In this document: in pieces, positions 21,166-33,064 of the stretch | Layout: each line of letters starts with the position of its first letter | Position numbering within the stretch: position 1 is the first letter of the stretch | DNA from: Luzula sylvatica | Lineage: Eukaryota; Streptophyta; Magnoliopsida; Poales; Juncaceae | Length of the DNA stretch: 64,000 nt | NCBI GenBank assembly: GCA_946800325.1 | Contig: OX326958.1 | Coordinates: 8,256,001-8,320,000, forward strand | Reading direction: 5' to 3' | The notes under the pieces: model-generated | Databases searched by the model: none | Seen by the model: the letters and a program-made list of their open reading frames with translations, nothing else | Told to the model about the DNA's origin: nothing | Translations under genes and position numbers: made by a program

Positions 21166-24132
21166 AATTAAGACTCCAATCTCAATTATAAATAAACCCC
21201 TTCAATTATAAATACTCTTTATAATATGGAAATTTACATGTAAAAGAAGTTAAAATATTATATTATGTATTGATGTAAATACAGAAAATAATAAGTTTTG
21301 CAATAGTGTATTTTTGAGACAATTAAGTACATAAATATTATTACTTATGTATAATTTTGGGTTAAATATCTTTTGCATGGGGTTCCACGTGTCTTCTCAC
21401 TTCAATTTTTTCGTAAAGATTTTCTGTGCTTTACGTGACATGTTTATTGTGTTGTTTTGTTTAAAGCAGATGCATTGTGTCGGTTGAGTGGGCTTGGTTT
21501 CTCAGTGTATGGAGACGGTGCATATTTTTGCTCTCTCTAGGTCGGTTCGGTCCATGTCTATAGCTGGTGCTCCGTCTTTTGGCAGAGATAAGTTTGTGTG
21601 AATGTGGTTTATGTATTTGGGGTGTCTGGTGTACCTCGGTGTATGGTGGACATAACAAGGTTGTATAAATTCTTCCCCCTCTTCCTGTTCAGCTTCACAA
21701 TATTCATTGGCCGCCATTTTCCTCCTTCATTATTTTCCCATCTAATTAGGTTAGCAATTTCAAATGCTTTCCTTTGTGTTCGTGTTATTGAAGTTCCCAG
21801 TTGGTGTCTCGTGATTTTAGTGTTTGTTGGTTTTTTCAATTCTTTATGTCTTTACGAGCTTTGTCCTTCTTAGACAGATCTGTCTCATTTTTGTTGTTGT
21901 CGCAGTATTTTTTTTTTTTGGCTGCCTTCTCCAGATGAGGAAAATGATATTTCTTGCGTGCTCGGGATCTTATGAGTAGCAATATCGTTGCCTTGTCGAG
22001 TCGGCTGCCTCAGTTCGTTTCGTTTATCGTTTTCGACCTATTTACTATTCTGTTTACATAGATTGTTGGTATCTATTTTATTGGTGACAAATGAAGTTCA
22101 TGAATAATCAATATTTTTGGGATTGCCTTTCATGGAGATCTTTCGATATGTGTGTGTGTATGTTCACTTCCTATTGTCGTAATCGTTCTCTATGAGTGTT
22201 TCTTGGTGTTGAACCTGTTCATTTTTCGAGAAGGCCGGATCTCGATAAATGGGAATGTTTAACCTTTGCAGCACTAATATAGGTTCGTATCTTTGGCTGA
22301 TATCGTAAAAGCATGAATATATTCGTCGCTAAGTAATTTTATTTGCATGACTGATTTATTTGTCAAGTATGAAGTGTTGGTTGCTTTGATTTCTGTCGTA
22401 TTTCAAAAAGAATCTACTAATATCTTTCCATGGACTAATACAGATGCATATTGTAGCAAACAATCTTATAAAAAATAATATAATTTATTCATAACCTTCC
22501 AAGTTGTATTACAGAGCGATGTACACAAACTTATTTTATTTGTAATGAATCAAGTTCATGAATAATAAATATTTTGTGGATTCTCTTTCGTGCACATCTT
22601 TTGGTTTGTGTTTATGTATGGAACAAAATGTTCATGGCTTTGGAAATATTAATACAAGTGTACATCCTAGGAAATCATCTTACATAAATGAACAATTTCT
22701 ATTGTTGTATTTTTTCCTCTTCTGTTACATAGATTGTTGCTATTTATTTCAAATGTAGAACAAAAGTTGTTCATGAATATTTCAAATGTAGAACAAAAGT
22801 TATTTCAAATGTAGAACAAAAGTTATTAACAAATACTTATGTAAATTACGAATCATGTTGTTCAATACAGTGCAGCACAATGTGAAATAATATGTCGAGA
22901 CGTATCCCGTCTTAATTGGATTTGTTATCGTGTACATAAACTCATTGAACAATAAATCACAATTATGATATTTTTCTAATCGATGTCGTTGTGCTCATGA
23001 AATTGTTCATCTAACTCATGTAATCATATTGCAAACATGATTATAAACAAACAATTATGAATCATGAATATAAATAAAAGAGATCATGTGCAAAGAGAAA
23101 TATACACTACAACAAATATATAACTACGAATGTAAAACATGGATAGGATTTTTTTTGTAAAATATAAACGAATTAGTATGTTGTAACACATGATTTTTCT
23201 TATTTTGTTCGAAACTCTTGGATTGTTTCTTCTTCGTGAAAATTAAAATACATACAAATAGGCTTTCAAATCATGTTGTTTGTGACGAAATAACCACACA
23301 TATTCGACTATTTTTAGTAACAGTAAGATAATATCATGAACACATTAACATGGACAATAACGATTGTTGAATGTGAAATTCGAAACATGGATAAATATGT
23401 TAATATGAAATAGCAAGATTAACTCCGACTTTAATCGTGAAAATTCACGACAAAAAAATCATACATATTTGACAATTCAAAATAAATCAACAAAATAATA
23501 ATACTGCAAACACAATAACATGGAGAATAACAATTGTTGAATGAGAAATTCGAAACGTGGATACATGTATTAATATGAAATAGCAAGATTAATTCGAAGC
23601 ACAAATATAAATCACATGTATCGTGCCAAGTTAAATAACAATACACTCATCAATCTAAATCATCAATCTAAAGTCACGAATACAAAAAGCAAGTATAAAA
23701 TATAATTATGAAGAAACGCACGAGCACCAATACGAAACAACTATGAGCACAAAAACGAGTATCACCACCACCATCATCATCATCATCATCATTATCATCA
23801 TCATCGTCGTCATCGTCATCTTCATCATCATATAATCATCATCATCATCATCATCATACCATCACCATACCATCATCGTCATCATCATCATCATCATCAG
23901 TGTTGCCGTCTCGATTTTGCCGATGATGTATAAAAAGTAAACAAATTCTACAACAAGGACTATTTGAATTGTTGAAGAAAATCGGTTCTTGAATGATTCA
24001 AATAGTACTTATTGTAAAATTTATACATATCATGATTTACTGAGGCAAATATATAATTCATATAGATTTTATTTCTAAAACAAAATATTTCTCCGTTCCA
24101 ATGTACTTAATTGCATAAATTTATAATAACAC
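21166..24132. other. Non-coding region with diverged local duplications
   Basis: No gene recognised. Tandem copies: 'atttcaaatgtagaacaaaa' three times (22746-22825); a roughly 178-bp unit twice (23285-23460 and 23461-23640). 22050-22145 and 22530-22625 are diverged copies of each other. ORFs at 21461-21873 on both strands overlap one another and resemble nothing known. Confidence 0.5.
23762..23905. repeat. (CAT/ATC)n microsatellite
   Basis: Imperfect run of cat/atc triplets with caccaccacc at the left and cgtcgtcatcgtc inside. Confidence 0.9.
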
Positions 24133-24363
24133 AATTAATTAAAACTGGACAGTGGAATATAGTTAAGAGCCTTCATCTTCTTTGGGCGATTTTACTGGTG
24201 AAACATTACTGATCGGAGCTCAGGCAGGATCCCCTCAGGGGATCGCTGCCCTCATCTTCACCTTTCATCAGCAATAGATCCATCTTCCTCCCTCACCTCT
24301 CCTCACATAAAAACTATCTCTAGATCGCCTTATCAGGAGGGAACATCATATGCACAAGCTCTA

Positions 24364-25692
24364 TTGGCCTCAAAGGAGGATGAGAGCCAGAAAGGGGAGG
24401 AAACAGAAAGAAGGCAGGCAGATCTAAAGGGTTCTTTCACTCAATCCTCTTCAAAGAGAATTCAATGCTTCAAGTGTTTGAGTTTTGGTCATCTCAAAAG
24501 GCAGTGCAGGGATCCATACAAGTGTAGAAGGTGTGGGAAATTAGGGCACATTCAATTCCAATGCAAAGAGATAATAAACAAAGAAAAAAATTACAACACT
24601 CAATCTCAGAGATTTGAATCTCGTTACAAGGAAAAATCTCAAAATTCGACAAAAATGTATCATGATTCTTCTGAAGGGGGAATATCATCATACACTTGCC
24701 TTGCAGGGAAGGGGTTGCAATCTTCCGCTGACTGGGAAGATATCTCCTTGTGCCTTAGAAGAATACCTATGGATTTATGCAAGTTAGATTGGTTAGCTCA
24801 GGCATTAAATGGAATTGGAATAATTAAAAGATTAAATAGTGTGAGAGGATCTCATGACATGAAGGAAGTTCATTTGATTTTATCAAAAATAAAACATAAA
24901 TCTTTACCCAAATTTATACATATTGAAGATGGAAACTATTACCTTAGGGTATATATCATGTGTAATATTTGGAAAAAGGAGTATGGTAAAGAATGGAAAC
25001 CTAAAGAGAAAACTAAGAAGCAGGAAGAAAAGAGGAAAGAATGGAGAGTTAAGAATAAAAATGAAGAGTTGAGGAAGATCACAGAAACCCAAAATCAATG
25101 TACCGATATGATCATATTCGATCATTCAGAAACTCTTTTGGATGAATTAAGAGCAGGGATGCAAACTAGTTCATCAGACTCACAATATGGACTGGACTCT
25201 CCAGTTTTCAGGCAGAGAATTGAAAAAGCAAAGGATCAAACACCTGCAGTGCATGGAAAAAAAACCAATTCTCCATCTAGTACAGAATTAGAGTGTGCAT
25301 CAATAGGGTTTCAAGAACAAATAACCATGATCCCATTAAATTCTGAAATTCTAAGTGAAGGTACTGATCAGCCAATTCTGAGAAGGAGTGAAAGAATTAG
25401 GGGTAAAAAGACGATTGAATGGAAAGATGATTCCTCACATGAATTGGAAATTATAAAATATAAAGAAATTCCTCATGGTACTCTTAAGAAGGAATATAAA
25501 GGAATGAATGTGGAAATTTTGCAATTAGATCCACAAAAAGAATTCAATGAAGAAAAGGAGGTGTGTCACATGCTTGAATCTGTAGGTATTCAAGTAAGTG
25601 ATCAGATGAAAGGGGTGATCCAAAATCTCTTAGATCAAGATAAGAAAAAGGAAGGAGAAAGAGAAGGAGCTTTAATTTGTAATGATGAATAA
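24364..25692 (+). CDS. LINE ORF1 (zinc-knuckle RNA-binding protein)
   Basis: Open frame of at least 442 residues. Residues 39-71 hold two CCHC knuckles, CFKCLSFGHLKRQC and CRRCGKLGHIQFQC, which bind LINE RNA in the ribonucleoprotein. A lysine/glutamate-rich, coil-like middle follows, and RRSERIRGKK near residue 340. The codon at 24364 is TTG; the frame is open upstream and includes TSYAQAL, a motif often at the N-terminus of plant LINE ORF1. The true protein therefore starts earlier, in the first 200 bp of the element; I could not fix the ATG. Its stop overlaps the ORF2 start by 11 bp, so ORF2 is probably made by re-initiation. No internal damage. Confidence 0.85.
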   Translation: MASKEDESQKGEETERRQADLKGSFTQSSSKRIQCFKCLSFGHLKRQCRDPYKCRRCGKLGHIQFQCKEIINKEKNYNTQSQRFESRYKEKSQNSTKMYHDSSEGGISSYTCLAGKGLQSSADWEDISLCLRRIPMDLCKLDWLAQALNGIGIIKRLNSVRGSHDMKEVHLILSKIKHKSLPKFIHIEDGNYYLRVYIMCNIWKKEYGKEWKPKEKTKKQEEKRKEWRVKNKNEELRKITETQNQCTDMIIFDHSETLLDELRAGMQTSSSDSQYGLDSPVFRQRIEKAKDQTPAVHGKKTNSPSSTELECASIGFQEQITMIPLNSEILSEGTDQPILRRSERIRGKKTIEWKDDSSHELEIIKYKEIPHGTLKKEYKGMNVEILQLDPQKEFNEEKEVCHMLESVGIQVSDQMKGVIQNLLDQDKKKEGEREGALICNDE

Positions 25693-28600
25693 AAAATTAA
25701 AAATAATTAGTTGGAATGTTAGGGGCCTTAATGCAAAAAAAAAGAGAGAACAAATAAAGGATAATATATATCATTTTAAGCCAGATATTATATGCATACA
25801 AGAATCTAAATTAGGGAATTATTCTGATGAATTGCATAAAGAGATTATGGGGGGTTTTCTCAGGAAATATGCAGTTTTGAATGCAAATGGTACTGCAGGA
25901 GGCATTATAATTTCTTGGAATGAAAATTATTTCCAGTTAATTTCTGATGAGAAAGGATTATTCACTCTTAGTTTAACCCTCAAATGTAAATGGAATGACA
26001 TGGAAATTGTAATTACTGGAGTCTATGGGCCTCAAGATAATGATGATAAAATGAAGTTTATTGATGAAATGAAAATGATAGGGGAAAAGTTGAATATACC
26101 TTGGTTGTTATTAGGGGATTTTAACATGACTTCATCCACTCAGGAAAGATCCAACTTTGAAGCTAGGCACTGGAAAAATATAGAAATATAGAAATATTTG
26201 CTGAATTTATAAATAATTTAAATCTGATTAATATTCCACTTAATGGAAGAGAGTTCACCTGGACTAATGGTAATGTGATGGCAAGATTAGATCGGTTTCT
26301 ATTTAACCTAACTTGGTCCCAAAAATTTCCCAATAATCTTCAAGAAGCATTACCCAACACATCTTCTGATCATTGCCCTATTCAGCTTAATGCCAGTACA
26401 AACTTCCCCATATTTGATGGTTTTAGATATGAAAATGAGTGGCTAAAAAATGATGAGGCTAATGAAATCATCTCTCTCCATCTTGCTTCCATTAAGGCCA
26501 ATAGCTTCAAGGACCTGTATAAAAAATTTCAATCACTAGGGACTAAATTGAAAAGATGGAATAATAATAAAAGGAGGAATTTAAAGAAGTATGAATTGAA
26601 TTGTAGGATTATAATAGATTGGATAGATAAAAAACAAGAAAAAATAACACTAAATTCAGTAGAGATATGGTTGAGGAAAATAGTGAAATTAAGATATGAA
26701 GAATTGGTGCAAATAAGTGAGGAATATTGGAAACAAAGAGCCAAGCATCGATGGATAAAAGAGGGGGATAATAATTCAAGGTTTTTTCATAGATATGCTT
26801 CAATAAAAAAGAACAAGTTAATGATTGCCTCTCTTTTTGATCCAATAAAAGATTGTCATACTACAGATCATAAAGAGAAAGCCATGATCCTATTTGATTT
26901 TTATAAAAGCCTGATGGGCTCTGAATCTAGGATAGATGATAATCTTCCTATTTGGAAATTACCTAATCACATTTTCAATCACAATAAGGATCTTAGGGAT
27001 TTAGACAGTCCTATAAGAATGGAAGAATTGGATCATGTCATTAAAAAATGGAAAGTAAATAAATCCCCTGGGCCAGATGGCCTAAATGGTGAATTTATGA
27101 AAAAATATTGGAATTTGATGAAACAGGAAATTCTGGAAATTATACTATCTCAGAGAGTAGAGGATGGTTTAGGTGATTTTGGTATTTCCTATATAGCTTT
27201 AATTCCTAAAAAAGAAAATGCCACTCAAGCTAAAGAATTCAGGCCTATTAGTTTAATTTCTAGCATACATAAGCTTATATCCAAAGTGTTGGCAAATCGA
27301 TTAAAGAGTATTATAAATGAGTTAATTCTCCCTAACCAATTAGGGTTTATTGAATCGAGGGAGATTTCTGAAGCATACATTTATGCAAGAGAGGCCATTT
27401 TATACTCAAAATCAAATCAACAACCCCTTTTATGTTTGAAAGCTGATTTATTTAAAGCTTTTGACACTCTCTCTTGGAATTTTATTGATCAGGTTTTGGA
27501 AGCAAAAAAATTTGGATTAAAGTGGAGAAGTTGGATAAAATATTGGATTTTAGGAGGGGCTGCAAGAATAATTCTCAATGGTACCCCTGGGAAGAGTATT
27601 CATCTAAGACGAGGGGTGAGGCAGGGGGACCCACTGTCCCCACATATATTCATTCTTGCAATTGACTCCCTGGGTAGAATATTAGAAGCTTTATCTAAAG
27701 GAAATTTTATAGAAAGGCCCCTAAAAGAGGGATCATTAGCACTTTTTTATGCCGATGATACTATAATAATGCTAAAACCTACATTATCTCAGGCAAGAAG
27801 AATGAAATTCATATTGAATGTTTTTGGGAATTGCTCAGGACTAAAGGTGAATTTTGAAAAGTCAGAATTCACAGTTTTAAATAGTAGAGAAGAAAATTGG
27901 AGTAAAGTAGAGGAAGAACTAGGTTGTAAAAAAGTGGAATTTCCATTTACCTATTTAGGTTATTTATTGAGTGACAAAAAACCTAATAGAATGGAGTTTA
28001 AAATCATAATTGAAAAAATCAGAAAGAGGCTAGAAGGATGGAAGGGAGCTTTATTATCAATTGGCGGAAGATTAGTGATGGTAAATGCAGTTTTAGCATC
28101 CATACCCACATATTATTTTATGGTTTTCAAATTTCCTAAATGGGCTATTAAGGAAATGGAATCGATTAGGTCAAAATTTTTGTGGAAAGGGATGGAAAAT
28201 AAGGGTTATCATTTGGCATCATGGAAATCAGTGTGCAGACCTAAGGAATGGGGGGGTCTTGGGGTTCTAAATTTGGAAATTTTTAATGATTGCCTGTTAA
28301 TGAAATGGTTATGGAAATTTTATAATAAAAATGAAGGCATTAATTGGCAAAGATTTGTGAGTAATATTGCTAAGTCAGAAATATCAGGAAAAGGAAATAT
28401 CGACGACTCTTATTTTTGGAATAATATTAGAAAATATTTGGATTTCTTTTGGAGAAACTCAATATTTGTAGTAGGAAATGGTACCAAAATTAGCTTCTGG
28501 TACAATGACTGGGGACATGGATTATTGTACCAAAAATTGCCAAGATTATATGCTAAAGCTTATCTTGTTACAGGTACATTAGCATGCTTTAAAGGAATTG

Positions 28601-29250
28601 TGAATTTAAGGCAGATATTCAGTGATGATTTATCTTGGGAGGAAGAACAAGAATTCATGCAATTGATGGATCTGATTGGCAATCAGCAATTGAGTGAAGA
28701 AGGAGATGATAAAGTGATATGGAAATGGGGAGATTCAGGTTATTCTACCAAAAAAGCTTATCAATTTATCATGAAAGGAGTATACTCTTTCACTGATCTA
28801 AGTCTAATTTGGGAAATTAAAATTCCTTCAAGAATGCTGATATTTCTATGGTTATTTAAAAAGAATAAAATCTTAACTATAGAAAATTTGAAAAAAAGAG
28901 GATGGGAACTCACAAATCGGTGCTATTTATGTTGCAAAGGAGCTGAATCAGTGACCCATTTTGTAAACGAGTGTCCTTTCATGGCCAGACATTGGGAGGA
29001 AGTTGTGGTGGAATTTACGGCGATACCGGATCTTTCGAGTTCCTTGGAGCAAATGGCAGGATTCCTTTCGAGCAATCAAAAATCGATCGAGAGCAGAATG
29101 CTGGTGGCACTGTACTTATTCGTAGCTTGGAGAGAGAGATGCTCGAGAGCATTCACAGAGCAAAGGAAAGAAGGCTCGGTGTTTGTGGGAGAGATAAAGA
29201 AGGAGTGGAATTTAATTAATCGGAGAAGAAACCAAGAGGAAAGTGTTTAA
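25682..29250 (+). pseudogene. LINE ORF2 (endonuclease-RT-zf-RVT) with one frameshift
   Basis: Starts ATGATGAATAAA, overlapping the ORF1 stop. The apurinic endonuclease domain comes first: ISWNVRGLN, CIQESK, GVYGPQD, LLGDFNM; then, after the frameshift, REFTWTN and SSDHCPI. The RT follows: NKSPGPDGLN, EFRPISLIS, LKADLFKAFD, GVRQGDPLSPH, LFYADDTIIM with the catalytic Asp pair. The C-terminal zf-RVT is CYLCCKGAESVTHFVNEC. The only lesion is a tandem duplication of tagaaata (26181-26188 and 26189-26196), which shifts the frame inside the endonuclease and leads to a stop at 26191. Downstream the frame is open for 991 codons. Without the extra 8 bp the protein would be uninterrupted. An assembly error is possible but less likely than a real duplication. 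Confidence 0.9.
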
Positions 29251-29494
29251 GGAAGGAAGAAAAAGACTGAGGACACAGGGTACTTGTGTCGGTAGAGAGA
29301 AGACAAATGGGCCCAAAGAAAGAATTAAGATATAGATTAAAAGCCCAAGAGAAGAAAGTGTACATATTTTCTGGGTGTAATTTTTAAGTTTTTTTTTTTT
29401 TCTTTTATTAGCATGTAAATAGGAAAAAAGATAATTCTATTATATATGAAAATTTGGTTTGGATGGGGGACTTCGAACCCTCTCCGAATTTACT

Positions 29495-29535
<41 letters not shown>

Positions 29536-29820
29536 TAAAACTTTATATCGTTATTATTTATTTTCTTTTATTATTATAGGTTATTCAATATTATTTGTTT
29601 GTTTTGTCGCAAAATATTTATATTTTTATATATATGTATTTGTGTTATGTACAATGTATTTATAGTTTACTGATATAATATGCACAATAAAGAAAATTAT
29701 AGTAAAGTACAACTTACGATACAAAATGAAATATCACCCAAAATAAAATTGAAAAATAAACCAAACCGAAAAAATAGATCAAAAAGGAATAATTCAAAAA
29801 TAGACAACAAGCATGCACTT

Positions 29821-29849
29821 CCCGCGCAATTGCGCGGGGGAGAAGCTAG
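29821..29849 (+). mobile_element. Helitron 3' terminus
   Basis: The perfect palindromic foldback CCCGCGCAATTGCGCGGG (29821-29838) is followed by ggagaag and CTAG before T. The 5' end was not located. The LINE ending at 29530 may have inserted into this Helitron. Confidence 0.75.
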
Positions 29850-30351
29850 TAAAATATCATTTCATGTGATGTATATCATTACTTTTTGAAATATCCTTTA
29901 TAAAACGGTATATTGTGTGTAAGTTGTAAAGATAAGTTTTTGAACTATTGGTTTCGGAGACGAACATGTAAGAATATATACAGAAATTAAAAATATCGTG
30001 TACATTCCAATACTCTTATGAAAAATACTAGACATTCCCACCTAAACCTAATTATAAATAATTAATACATTTTAGCTGCGCACAAATGAAAATATTTCAT
30101 TATTTTTTCTTTTCGGCATATACTTATTATTTATACCGTTGATATACAACATTGTCATAAGGAAAAAAAGTTCAGCCCTCACCTTTCCATATTTCATTTT
30201 ATTAAATCCCATTACATTATTAATAAAGTTTTAAATATATCTTTATATAATTAATCAATATATATTCAGATATTAAACAATATAATTATAACAATATGGT
30301 GCCAAGTCAATCTATACTTTTGTATCAAATTGTCCCAACATTAATATATTA
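29850..30351. other. AT-rich spacer
   Basis: No gene seen. 'caatctatacttttgtatc' at 30309 resembles a Helitron 5' start (A|TCTATACT), and a similar 'caatctatac' occurs at 55158. Confidence 0.4.
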
Positions 30352-30365
30352 CTAGTATAATATAC

Positions 30366-32564
30366 TTCATGGAATTCCCGACCCAAACATAAACCTTCAA
30401 GGGCTTGTAGACCCTTTTCTAGAGAGCGAAGTTGAAAAAACAATACAACAAATGAAAAAAAGAAAGTCCACGGGACCCGATGGGTTGCCGGCCGAATATA
30501 TTCAAAATTTATGGGGCATGCTTAAAAAAGATCTAACGGATCTAATAAAACACTTTGAGGAAAATAAACTCGACTTATGGAGGTTAAATCAAGCAAATAT
30601 CACGCTAATTCCGAAAATAGAGGGGGCCAACGAAATTGGGCAATTTAGACCAATAAGTGTCATAAATGCGCCGATAAAAATTATAACGAAAATAATGGCA
30701 AATAGGCTACAACCAATCCTCCCAAATTTAATCAACAAACAACAAACGGCTTTTATCAAAGGTCGTGCCATAACCGACGCATTTCTTGTCGCTCGAGAAT
30801 ATGTCAACTATTTCATGAAAAATAAAATACCGGCAATATTGCTCAAAATAGATATCAAGAAAGCCTTTGATAACGTCTCTTGGAAATTCATGTTGAATCT
30901 TCTAGAAACAAAACAATTTCCTCCAAAATGGATACAATGGATACACAATCTTTTTATTTCCTCGTCCTCTGCTATAAAGATAAATGGGGAATTATCTCCA
31001 TATTTTTTCCATCAAAGAGGCCTAAGACAAGGCGACCCACTCTCTCCTTTACTTTTCGACTTAGCCATTGACTCCCTTCAAGCTATTATGAAAAAAATTA
31101 ATCCACGCCTATCTAGAATTAGTAATATAGACTCTCAAATACTACAATACGCCGATGATACTATTTTATTCGTAGAGGCAACCCCGGATAATCTTAAAAA
31201 AATAATGCTTGGCCTTGAGCTATTCTCCGAAATTACGGGTCTAAATATTAATTGGGAGAAAACGGGATTCTCGACCATAAACATCCCCGAGAATTTAGAT
31301 CAAACAATTGGGGTTATATTAAAATGCCAAAAACAAGATCTCCCCTTAAAGTATCTTGGACTTCCATTAACCTTCAAACAACCGAGAAAAATCACTTTTC
31401 TCCCTCTTATTAAAAAAATCCAAGATAAAGTCGCAAGTTGGAAAGGCAAACTTCTTTCTATGGGTGGTCGTCTAACACTAATAAAGGCAACACTAGCCTC
31501 CATACCAACATATAATATGCAAGTTTTGAAATTACCGACTTGGGTAATCAACGAGATTAACAAGGTCATTAGGTCGTTTCTTTGGAAAGGGACCGAAAAA
31601 TGTAATCCCGGAAATTGTCTAGTAAATTGGGATAAGATATGCCTTCCACGCAAAAATGGCGGATTGGGTATTCCTAACCTTAAAACAAAAAACGATGCGC
31701 TACTACTAAAACTCCTATGGCAAATAGACAATAACAAGGAAAATCTTTGGTCATCTTGTCTCAAAGATCTTTATGGAATACAACAATCTCAACAATTAAT
31801 CGACATCCCCACCATGAAAAGATCATTCTTCGTGAACCAACTAGTTCAACTACTACCGATATATGAAGCATCAACGAGTTTCGACACATTCACCAATAAA
31901 ATAATTTGGAAATAGAATGCAAAAGAAGAGTTCACTAGTAGATCGGCATACGGCTTCCTAATAGACCCGGGAATAACCGTTTCGTGGCAAAAACCGCTTT
32001 GGAAATTAAAAATCCCACCAAAGATCCAAATATTCCTATGGTTGGCCTTGCAATCAAAAATTAATACGTTCGATGTATTATCCAAAAAAGGATGGACGGG
32101 TGGAAAACAATGTGTTCTATGTGATAGATATGATGAGTCGGCCGAACACCTATTTCTAGATTGTACGTACACTCACACGGTATGGAAACTAGTGGAGAGA
32201 CTAGTGGGTGAACCGATTGCGAGAGATTCAAAAACTTCCCAAGTGGATTCATGGCTACACAATAGGGCCAAACAACCGACATTACGAAGGAACTTATGGG
32301 ACAAATGGTGGGCTTCAATAACATGGAATGTTTGGAAAGCACGAAACGAGAAAATTTTCGCTACAAAGAACATACCGCCAATGTCAACCGCGACGAAAGC
32401 CTATAACGAAGTAAGGACGTGGAGGACCTTAGAAAATATTCATAGATAAAAATAGGTCATTGTTTAATTACTTTATGTCTCAAACCATTGTAAATATTTT
32501 TGTGTTTTTATAAAAAGTACGAATACCATTGGTATTCCTTCAAAAAAAAAAAAAAAAAAAAAAA
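30366..32564 (+). mobile_element. 5'-truncated L1-type LINE (element 3)
   Basis: Inserted into a Helitron end, with a short duplication atac (30362-30365 and 32564-32567). It carries RT and zf-RVT, a 110-bp 3' UTR, the perfect stem-loop GAATACC-ATT-GGTATTC (32521-32537), then the A tail. Same subfamily as the LINE at 10.8 kb. Confidence 0.85.
30368..32449 (+). pseudogene. LINE ORF2 remnant: RT and zf-RVT, one nonsense codon
   Basis: One frame is open from the truncated 5' end to TAA at 32447-32449, except TAG at 31913-31915 (IIWK-stop-NAKEEF), where related LINEs have Trp. Landmarks: KKRKSTGPDGLP, QFRPISVIN, LKIDIKKAFDNVSW, GLRQGDPLSPLLF, LQYADDTILF, LPRKNGGLGIPN, and zf-RVT CVLCDRYDESAEHLFLDC. 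No endonuclease. Damage is limited to that single base change, so the copy is fairly young but cannot mobilise itself. Confidence 0.88.
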
Positions 32565-32585
32565 TACCCGTGACTTCGCTGCGGG

Positions 32586-33064
32586 TTTTTTCGAATTGTT
32601 TATTCTCAACTACAATTCTCATGGTCGAACCTATTGAATTTTTTGAAATTTTCAATGATAAAATAAATAAAACAAAATCGTCGCGAAGCAAATAATTTTC
32701 TAGTAATAATAAAAAAAACAAATTGTGACATAAGCCCGGACCCTTTACTTCCGTACTTAATTTTGGGTACTATAATAATGATGACATTTCACTTTTGAGT
32801 TTTGATGATTCTATCGTATCATTGTTGGGTATATTTTTTGTTTAAATTACCATACAACAATAAAAACACTCAATGACATTGATTTAATTTCTCAAAAGAT
32901 CCCAATTCCCAGAGCCCCCATTCCCATTGCCCACTCTTCTTCTCCAAATAATTCCTCCCCAAACCGTGATTTTCACCATTGTTGCATATTACAAACTTTT
33001 TCCGTACTCACCTTTATGAGAAATGTTTCACAACGGGCCCCTCATTTTTCCGGGACCCTAGTGT
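32586..33064. other. Spacer, probably Helitron interior
   Basis: AT-rich with a pyrimidine-rich stretch (32900-32960). No coding sequence recognised. Confidence 0.4.

Larger units (their letters stand above)
24133..29542 (+). mobile_element. Near-full-length L1-type LINE (element 2)
   Basis: The element is 24147 to about 29528, bounded by the target duplication aattaattaaaact (24133-24146 and 29529-29542). It has a GC-richer 5' UTR (to about 24330), ORF1, ORF2, a 240-bp 3' UTR and a tail of some 35 A. The perfect duplication and intact ORF1 indicate a recent insertion. It is the only element here with an endonuclease domain. The 3' UTR ends with a foldback (ggatggggga...accctctcc) about 10 bp before the tail. 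Confidence 0.93.
30352..32585 (-). mobile_element. Helitron 3' terminus split by a LINE
   Basis: On the minus strand the foldback CCCGCAGCGAAGTCACGGG (32585-32567) should be followed within about 10 bp by CTAG|T. Instead the CTAG (30352-30355) lies 2.2 kb away, beyond a LINE. Removing 30366-32564 gives hairpin, tatattata, CTAG, T, a textbook end. The foldback resembles the one at 59135. The Helitron body extends right of 32585; its 5' end was not identified. Confidence 0.65.

Noticed and set aside
21461..21873. Overlapping ORFs on both strands
   Set aside because: Three frames are open over the same bases with no domain signature.
30452..31915. Possible viral or bacterial retron-type reverse transcriptase
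   Set aside because: The zf-RVT tail, A tail and short target duplication identify an L1-type LINE.
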